A stretch of DNA of 64,000 bases from an uncultured archaeon (GTDB taxonomy: Archaea; Nanobdellota; Nanobdellia; Woesearchaeales; CAIVOO01). Location: the NCBI GenBank assembly GCA_903904885.1, contig CAIVED010000012.1:123005-187004 (forward strand). The letters run 5' to 3'. This document shows positions 57,030-64,000 of the stretch, piece after piece. Every line of letters starts with the position of its first letter. Within the stretch, counting starts at the first letter, position 1. The notes beneath the pieces were generated by a model. It saw nothing but the letters and a program-made list of their open reading frames with translations. It did no database searches and was not told the origin of the DNA. The position numbers were made by a program, and so were the translations under genes.

Positions 57030-57964
57030 AAAAACTGCTTGAAAAACAGCAATACCGGATTGTGGGAGAGCATTCCGCATCCAAGGTATGCGAATATGTA
57101 AAGAAGTCTTTATTGAATAAAGATGTCTGCTACAAGCAGAAATTCTACGGGATTAAATCCCATCAATGCGTCCAGATGACTCCTGCTGTCAATTATTGCA
57201 CAAATGAGTGCCTGTTCTGCTGGCGGGCGATGGACAGGGAATTCAATGATGGGATGAAAATAAAAAAGGCAGATTCCCCTCAGGAAATAATCGACCAATG
57301 CATAAAAAACCAGCTGAAAATGCTTATCGGATTCAGGGGGAACAAAAAGATTGACTGGAAAAAATATGAGGAAGCCCAGAAACCAAAGCATTTCGCGATT
57401 TCCCTGACAGGCGAGCCGACAATTTATCCAAAACTGAAGGAAATGATAAACTGCCTGAAAAAAATGAAAATAACGAGCTTTGTTGTATCAAACGGGATGT
57501 TCCCAGAGAAATTGAAGGATTTGAGGCCAACCCAATTGTATGTTTCGGTTTTTGCGCCAAACGGGAAACTGTACAAAAAGATTTCAAGAACCCAGATTAA
57601 AAATTCGTGGCAAAAGCTGATGAAAACAATGGATGCTCTGAAGGATTTGAGAAAAAAAGGTGTTAGGACATGTTTGAGAATAACAGCAATCAAGAATATG
57701 AATATGATTGAGCCGGAAAACTACGCAAAAATAATCAAAAAGGCCAGCCCCTTGTTTGTAGAGGTGAAAGCATACATGAACATCGGCTTTTCAAGGCTGA
57801 GAATGCCCGACCGGAGCATGCCCGAACACACAGAAGTCAAAAAGTTCGCAAACGAAATAGGAAAACTCTGCGGCTACAAAATTGTCGACGAGAAACGAGA
57901 GTCGAGGGTTGTGCTGATGATGAGGGAAAAGGATTTGAAGAAAAGGTTTCTAGATCTCGATTAA
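57014..57964 (+). CDS. taw1: 4-demethylwyosine synthase TYW1 (Taw1)
   Basis: CVQMTPAVNYCTNECLFCWRAMDREF, HFAISLTGEPTIYPKLKEMI, SNGMFPEKL. Confidence 0.95.
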   Translation: MRPELKKLLEKQQYRIVGEHSASKVCEYVKKSLLNKDVCYKQKFYGIKSHQCVQMTPAVNYCTNECLFCWRAMDREFNDGMKIKKADSPQEIIDQCIKNQLKMLIGFRGNKKIDWKKYEEAQKPKHFAISLTGEPTIYPKLKEMINCLKKMKITSFVVSNGMFPEKLKDLRPTQLYVSVFAPNGKLYKKISRTQIKNSWQKLMKTMDALKDLRKKGVRTCLRITAIKNMNMIEPENYAKIIKKASPLFVEVKAYMNIGFSRLRMPDRSMPEHTEVKKFANEIGKLCGYKIVDEKRESRVVLMMREKDLKKRFLDLD

Positions 57965-58540
57965 CTCCCCCTTCGGCCCCGGATTAATGAGTATCGTTTT
58001 TCCCAGTTTGTCTTTAACCCCAAACGTCTCATGGAAATGGCCGCAGACATAGAGAACCGGTTGCAGCTCTTTTATGCATTTTGTGTATGACTTGTTTCCG
58101 CAGTGCCTCTTGCCTATCAAATCAAGTTTTGTTCCATAGGGGGGGCCATGGGTTACCAGCACCAGCCTGTCGCTTGGATGCAATTTTGCCCTGTTTTTCT
58201 CTATGAATTTCTCAAAATCCGGATCAAAATCATCAAATCCCCCGCCGCCAAACCCGATAAACACGTAATTTCCTATCCTGTGCAGTTTTTTGTGTATGAA
58301 AACAAGGTTTTTCAGGCCCTGGCATAGTGTTTCGGTTATATGGAATCCCTCATGGTTGCCGTGAATCAGCAGAACTGTTTTGCCCATCTTATTTATCCTT
58401 GTGAGAAACGCCTCAAGCTCCTGCTCAAATATGGAGATGTCGCCTGCGCAGACTATCAAATCTGCGTGGGCTGCCTTTTTCTCCACTTCCTTTATGGCAA
58501 CCAGGCTTTCGTGCGGGTCTGTAAACAATGCCAGTTTCAT
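57950..58540 (-). CDS. Calcineurin-like metallophosphoesterase
   Basis: LFTDPHES, VCAGDISIFE, LLIHGNHEG, LVTHGPPYG, VCGHFHE. Confidence 0.93.
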   Translation of the reverse strand: MKLALFTDPHESLVAIKEVEKKAAHADLIVCAGDISIFEQELEAFLTRINKMGKTVLLIHGNHEGFHITETLCQGLKNLVFIHKKLHRIGNYVFIGFGGGGFDDFDPDFEKFIEKNRAKLHPSDRLVLVTHGPPYGTKLDLIGKRHCGNKSYTKCIKELQPVLYVCGHFHETFGVKDKLGKTILINPGPKGELIEI

Positions 58541-58602
58541 AGGCCTAGGTAAGGAACAGGATTTAAAAAGTTAATTGTTGCAATAGCAGGATATTCAGAA
58601 AA

Positions 58603-61600
58603 TTATTTTTTAATGGCTTCCTCAACCATTTTCTCAGGCCATCCGGCATCAACCAGCTTTTTCTTTATGTCCTCGTTGCTTAGCCCGGACTTTCTCAGGA
58701 GTATTACCATGCGCACTAAATCGGGCTTCTTCTCCTTTTTCCGCTTTGCCAAAATCAAAATCAGCAGGAACAATAAAATCAGGATCATCAGGAAAATCCA
58801 AGGCCAGAGATTAAACTTAATTGAAACCGGCTTTTCTTCCGCTGGAGGCAACTGCACAGGCACCTCCTCTTTTGGCTTGGTCACATTAACAATCTTGGGC
58901 GGCTGCACCACTTCAACTGCCTTGGGCGGCACCTTTGTTTCATTTCTTACAATATACGGAGGAACATCTACCGGATGGCTTTCTGGTGAGGGACGGGATG
59001 GGGGTGTGTATGTATTCTGCAGGGTTGTAAAGCTATATCCCCCAGAAGTTACGCAGGTTGATGCGTCACAGCTGGTTACATTGAAATAATAAAGGGTATT
59101 GTTTGCTAGCCCTGAAATGGCCATTTGACGGCTTAGCACCAATGAAGCGCTTGTTGCATTGCTTCCAAGTGCTGTTGAAAGCCCGTATTCAACAGTAGAA
59201 TTTGCCAAAACAGTTGTGTTCCATCTTATGGTGGCAGATTCATTTGTAACCGTGCTGCTAACACTAAAAATGGCCAGCGGGACATTTGAAAGGGAGGCAT
59301 TGGTGCTGAAAACAACGACTGCGGAATTCAGGTTGCCTGAGCTGTCATTGGCATAGGCAGTCAGCGTGATTGTCGAATTGTCTGTGAAATTTATGTAGTC
59401 TGGGCTTATATATGTTGTATTTGTCCCGTTCCATTCAAACCAGATTCTGCTAACAGCATAATTATCCCCGGCGCTTATGTTGACAAGGATGTAAGTGTGG
59501 TTGTAAACCAGTAAAGCCGGCGATATTATTGAAACTGAAGGCAAAAGAGTGTCATTTACCGTGAAAGCCCACGTATCAGAAATGTTACTTAAACTGCCAT
59601 CGGAGCAATTAACAAACCAGCTATAACTTCCAAGAGTAACATTAACATCAAAATTAGTCAAAGTATTGTTCTGAACAGAACCGTTTGTCTGATTGAGATT
59701 GCCGTTAATGTACAGGCCGCAGCTCAAACTTGTATTCAAATCATCAGTTACAGTAAAATTAAGAGTTGTGCTATTAGTATTATTAATTTGGGACCCATCA
59801 GCAGACTCGTTCAAAACAACAACAGGCGCCTGATTAACAGAAGGATTCTGAAGGGTAGTAAACGTGAAAGGACCGCTTGTATTGCAGTTGCCGTAAACAT
59901 CGCAACTAGTTACATTGAAATAATAAAGAGTATTATTAACCAAACCAGTTATCAAAACTGAATGATTTATCACCAATACCGCGTCGTCAACAGGACTGCC
60001 CAGCGCATCAGTCAAGCCATAACTTACTGTTGAATTCGCGTTCTCATCAGTAGTCCAGTTGATTGTTGCAGTTTCATTGGTTACCGTGCTGTTAACATTG
60101 AAAATAACAGGCGGAAGAGTGTCATTTACCGTGAAAGCCCACGTATCAGAAATGTTGCTTAAACTGCCATCAGAACAATTAACAAACCAGCTATAACTCC
60201 CCAAAGTAACATTCAAATCGAAGTTAGTCAAAGTATCATTCTGAACAGAACCATTTGTCTGATTGAGATTGCCATTAACATACAAATCACAACTCAAAGA
60301 CAAACTCAAATCATCAAAAACAGTAAAATTCAAAGTAACATTGTTTGTGTTGTTAATCTGCGACCCATCAACCGACTCATTCAAAACAACAACAGGAGCC
60401 TCATTAACATAAGCACTCTGCAAGGTGGTGAAAGTGAACGGGCCCAAAGCTGATACATTGCAATTTCCAAAAATATCACAGCCGGTCACATTATAATAAT
60501 ACAGCGTATTGTTGACAAGGCCCGAAATCAAAACATGGTGATGCAAAACTATCATGCTATTATCCTCTGTGCTCCCCAGCGAATCAGTTACCCCATATTC
60601 TACGCTTCCATTGGCAATCTCCGTGGTGTCCCAAAATATCTCAGCACTCTGGTTGGTTATTGTCCCGTTAGTCACATTCTCAATCCCCGGAGGCAGACTG
60701 TCAACATAAAATGAAACAATTACAGATTTAACATTTCCGCTTGTGTCGTTCACATACACTGTTATGTTATTATTGCCCTGGTTTGCCTCAAATGTTGTAT
60801 TGGCGCATCCACCAAGCGTGACATTTCCACCACTGACCTTAGTGTACCAGCACCCACCAATAATATAATTATCACTGACAGTATAATTCAAGTCAATAGT
60901 GGCATTTGTGTAATTATCACCGCCTACAGGGCTTTCAACAGTCAAATCGGGCTTCAGCGTGTCATTTACAGTGAAATACCATGTTTCTGAAACATTAAAC
61001 AGCTCACCGTCAGTGCAATTAACATACCAGCTATAGCTTCCCAAAGTAACATTCAAATTGAAATTAGTCAATGTGTTGTTCTGAACACTTGAATTAGTCT
61101 GATTCCAAACACCATCGACATACAAATCACAACTCAAACTCGTATTCAAATCATCAGTTACCGTAAAATTAAGAGTTGTGCTATTAGTATTATTAATCTG
61201 AGACCCATCAGCAGGCTCATTCAAAACAACCGCCGGCTGGTTATTGGTGTCTTCGAGTATTGCATATATGCTCTGGGGAACCAGATTTGCTGCAGTCAAG
61301 GTATTAAAAGAAGCGTCCAAAGTTGCAGTGATGCTAGACCAAGTGCCATTGTATTTCCAAAGGCCAAATCTGGACTCATTCTCGGTTGTAATCTCTGGCT
61401 GCAACCATTTAAATGAAATGGAATCGATTGAAACAGAGCTTGAATCATTGGTTATATTCAGGAACTTACCCGCAAAAGAATACTTGAAAGCAGGCAAAGA
61501 CCCGGGATTATTAGACCACTTAATTCTATATGAATCCCCTAAAGAAACCGCATCATTAAAGTCTAGGACGGTATAATTCACAAAATTTCCTGAAGGATTG

Positions 61601-64000
61601 TCTATGGAAACATTAGTAACCGATATTAAACCCGGCATGCCATAATTTTCCACCCAAATATCTGAAACAGTATTATTATAAATGTGAGAATCCGCTATTG
61701 AACAGCTGTCTAAATTCTGCTCTATAAACCCATATTGCACGCTGTTATATATTTCAGCATTGGAAAAAGAAATATTTCCCCCTCCATCTGTAACAATGCC
61801 ATTAAAGTTATCCTTAATATAGACCAAAGAAAGAGTGCTGTTAGTTACCTCAGGAAGATATATGCCATTCGTGCTGCTTTCAATTGCAGAGAAATTATAA
61901 ACAGAGAGGTTATTTACTTCATTTACAAACAATCCATAAATACTGGTCATACTTGAGCTATCCTTTAATGACACGTTTGCTGAATTTTGTATTTGAAAAG
62001 AGTCTGTAAAATTCGAAATATTGCAATTTTCAACTGAAATATTGGTTCTGGCAATAATATTAATTCCAACATCAGGACTAACGTTAGTACCTATCAAAAC
62101 TGCCCCATTACAATCAAGAGCCAGATTGTTTGCAGTTATATCAACGGATGCGTCCTTGACGTTAGGGATGAAATAATACGTTCCTGGACAGAATTTTGTA
62201 TTATTCACTATTTGAATCCCGTCATACGGCGGGAAAATCGATGCATTTGTGTCGTCGCAATCTATCTCTGGGCGAGGGCAATCCCCGGTTAAGGTTGTCC
62301 CAAACCCGTCGCCGTCATTGTCAGTGCATCTGGCCTGCAAAATGATTGGAGTATTCTCTGTCAGGTCTATATTGCCGGTTACAGTTGGATTCCAGCTCGC
62401 AGTAATATTATAATGCAAATTATATGTCTCATTCGTAAAAGACAAATTCGGCTCAGCATAACCATTTGAATCTGTATAACCCGACCATAGCACCGCAGTT
62501 CCATTCGTAACATTAACCTGGGCACCATTAACGTAACCGTTTGTCCTGTTCAAAACATAAACCGGGAAATAACGAGTAGCATTGGTGCTAATACCGGATA
62601 CCCATTCTCCGACAGATTTTGTAGTAATATTAAGCGTACCCATTATTGTTAGGTTGCTACTCTGACTTGATTGTCCAATCTTCGCGAATAATGAAACAGT
62701 CAGATTGGTTGCATTCAAAACTGCAGAGTTATACATAGTAAGATTTGCGATATTTCCATTACCGGCATATGTAACTGAACTGTCATGCAAGGTTATGAAT
62801 GGAATGGATGTACCAGAAACATAATTCACTGAACTGCCATAAAATACGTTTAAAAATGATAATGCGTATGTGCAATTAGAAATATAAGAAGTTCCTCCAG
62901 AATGCTGCGAATAATAAATATCACTGTTATTTGCCAAAAGAGTGCCCGTTGAAACAGTAGTTTTAATCCCCCCAGTCATATTAGAGCTGGAAAAATTAAC
63001 CAGATAACCCCTGGAACCATTAGCCATTATCCGGTCATAATTCTGATTTGCCCTGAAATCATTAAACTCAATTGCCTGGCCAGCCATATCAGAAAGTATC
63101 TCAACGTAAGTGAAATTTGAATTTCTGGACCAAACAGAAGAATTTTGCCCCAATGTAAAAGTACCTATTGATGAATTATCAACAATTCCTATTGAAGAAA
63201 TAGTATCTATCGCTGCCGATGAAAAAACAGAATTATTTAAAATTGCAGTTGCATTTACAGTTCCTGGATGAGAAGAATAAAATGCCGAGGTAGTTGTGCT
63301 AAAATTAGAGAAATTAGCATAAAACCCATTTGCGCTGGTTAAAACAGTGCTGAACCTCTGGCCTGTTCTGAAGCTGTCTATAACAAAAAATGAATCCGTA
63401 ATCTCATTGAGAATATTAAAATTTGATGGTGAACTGCTAATGAAATAAGCCCTAACATTGGATAAATGCAAGTTGAGGCCAAAAAGTAATGTTGTAATAT
63501 TGATAAAAGCCATTTTTTGGTCCCCTTTGCTTCCAGGGGCTATGCCATTAACTCCCGTACTGCCCGAGGTTATTAACCTGTTCTTGCAAACAACTGTGAG
63601 ATTAGGGTAATTATTATAGAACCACGTAGGATCTGTTCCGCTAATAGGCGTTATGTTGCACATCCCAATCCAGAACTGTCCTGAAACATAGGGAGTAGCA
63701 TTTACAACACCATCAGATGCAGTCATTCTTAGAGTATAATTAGTTCCTTCATTATAGCCCAAGCTCTTGCTCACATTCCACAAATAAGAAATATTACCCG
63801 TATAAACAATATTATACCAATTTGTTCCTGAATCATTACTATAATCCAGATAATAACTAGCACCCAAACTAGAATTTGTCCAGCTAACATTAATCACATC
63901 ACCAGTGCCAGCCCCAGACTCATTATAATTCATAAAAAACTCCCCGCCATTAGGATAACTCAAATTAGACTGATTAACCTCCCCAGTCTGAATAACAATA
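58603..64000 (-). CDS. Giant surface protein with beta-helix, Ig-like and fibronectin-like modules (partial, 5' end off right edge)
   Basis: At least 1786 aa; frame stays open to window edge (IVIQTGEVNQSNLSYPNGG); NosD-like region; three SADGSQINNTNSTTLNFTVTDDLNTSLSCDLYVNG modules; C-terminal TM and helical tail. Confidence 0.92.
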   Translation of the reverse strand, partial: IVIQTGEVNQSNLSYPNGGEFFMNYNESGAGTGDVINVSWTNSSLGASYYLDYSNDSGTNWYNIVYTGNISYLWNVSKSLGYNEGTNYTLRMTASDGVVNATPYVSGQFWIGMCNITPISGTDPTWFYNNYPNLTVVCKNRLITSGSTGVNGIAPGSKGDQKMAFINITTLLFGLNLHLSNVRAYFISSSPSNFNILNEITDSFFVIDSFRTGQRFSTVLTSANGFYANFSNFSTTTSAFYSSHPGTVNATAILNNSVFSSAAIDTISSIGIVDNSSIGTFTLGQNSSVWSRNSNFTYVEILSDMAGQAIEFNDFRANQNYDRIMANGSRGYLVNFSSSNMTGGIKTTVSTGTLLANNSDIYYSQHSGGTSYISNCTYALSFLNVFYGSSVNYVSGTSIPFITLHDSSVTYAGNGNIANLTMYNSAVLNATNLTVSLFAKIGQSSQSSNLTIMGTLNITTKSVGEWVSGISTNATRYFPVYVLNRTNGYVNGAQVNVTNGTAVLWSGYTDSNGYAEPNLSFTNETYNLHYNITASWNPTVTGNIDLTENTPIILQARCTDNDGDGFGTTLTGDCPRPEIDCDDTNASIFPPYDGIQIVNNTKFCPGTYYFIPNVKDASVDITANNLALDCNGAVLIGTNVSPDVGINIIARTNISVENCNISNFTDSFQIQNSANVSLKDSSSMTSIYGLFVNEVNNLSVYNFSAIESSTNGIYLPEVTNSTLSLVYIKDNFNGIVTDGGGNISFSNAEIYNSVQYGFIEQNLDSCSIADSHIYNNTVSDIWVENYGMPGLISVTNVSIDNPSGNFVNYTVLDFNDAVSLGDSYRIKWSNNPGSLPAFKYSFAGKFLNITNDSSSVSIDSISFKWLQPEITTENESRFGLWKYNGTWSSITATLDASFNTLTAANLVPQSIYAILEDTNNQPAVVLNEPADGSQINNTNSTTLNFTVTDDLNTSLSCDLYVDGVWNQTNSSVQNNTLTNFNLNVTLGSYSWYVNCTDGELFNVSETWYFTVNDTLKPDLTVESPVGGDNYTNATIDLNYTVSDNYIIGGCWYTKVSGGNVTLGGCANTTFEANQGNNNITVYVNDTSGNVKSVIVSFYVDSLPPGIENVTNGTITNQSAEIFWDTTEIANGSVEYGVTDSLGSTEDNSMIVLHHHVLISGLVNNTLYYYNVTGCDIFGNCNVSALGPFTFTTLQSAYVNEAPVVVLNESVDGSQINNTNNVTLNFTVFDDLSLSLSCDLYVNGNLNQTNGSVQNDTLTNFDLNVTLGSYSWFVNCSDGSLSNISDTWAFTVNDTLPPVIFNVNSTVTNETATINWTTDENANSTVSYGLTDALGSPVDDAVLVINHSVLITGLVNNTLYYFNVTSCDVYGNCNTSGPFTFTTLQNPSVNQAPVVVLNESADGSQINNTNSTTLNFTVTDDLNTSLSCGLYINGNLNQTNGSVQNNTLTNFDVNVTLGSYSWFVNCSDGSLSNISDTWAFTVNDTLLPSVSIISPALLVYNHTYILVNISAGDNYAVSRIWFEWNGTNTTYISPDYINFTDNSTITLTAYANDSSGNLNSAVVVFSTNASLSNVPLAIFSVSSTVTNESATIRWNTTVLANSTVEYGLSTALGSNATSASLVLSRQMAISGLANNTLYYFNVTSCDASTCVTSGGYSFTTLQNTYTPPSRPSPESHPVDVPPYIVRNETKVPPKAVEVVQPPKIVNVTKPKEEVPVQLPPAEEKPVSIKFNLWPWIFLMILILLFLLILILAKRKKEKKPDLVRMVILLRKSGLSNEDIKKKLVDAGWPEKMVEEAIKK

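Overview
The window reads as a gene-dense archaeal chromosome segment, most likely from a DPANN-type lineage (lineage is inference). Core markers are aIF5A, aRF1, eL40, eL43, RpoP, Pcc1 (KEOPS), prefoldin beta, DRG GTPase, RsmA/Dim1, aIF5B, Trm1, Orc1/Cdc6, aEF1B, RtcA, NMD3-like, signal peptidase, TFS and Taw1. There is also a NrdR plus class II ribonucleotide reductase pair and three giant surface/secreted proteins (about 1.6-2.1 kaa) at 36.5-47.7 kb and 58.6-64 kb. The strongest unexplained signal is a dispersed intergenic element of about 185-235 bp in six copies (about 6.4, 23.1, 29.5, 34.6, 48.0 and 52.7 kb). Every copy sits just downstream of a co-oriented gene. The copies differ in sequence, but base pairing is kept in several helices by compensatory changes, and two copies share an extra two-hairpin insertion. 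This looks like an undescribed structured RNA/3'-UTR element or a hairpin-type mobile repeat. Other leads are a tandem NrdR-box pair in an archaeal nrdR promoter, a Zn-ribbon RelA/SpoT-like protein, an HD-GYP protein followed by a hairpin-dense leader ending in a terminator-like hairpin, and a GNAT gene bracketed by a 22-bp duplication of the 3' end of a SprT-like gene. All calls were made by reading the sequence and supplied ORFs; no searches or folding programs were run.
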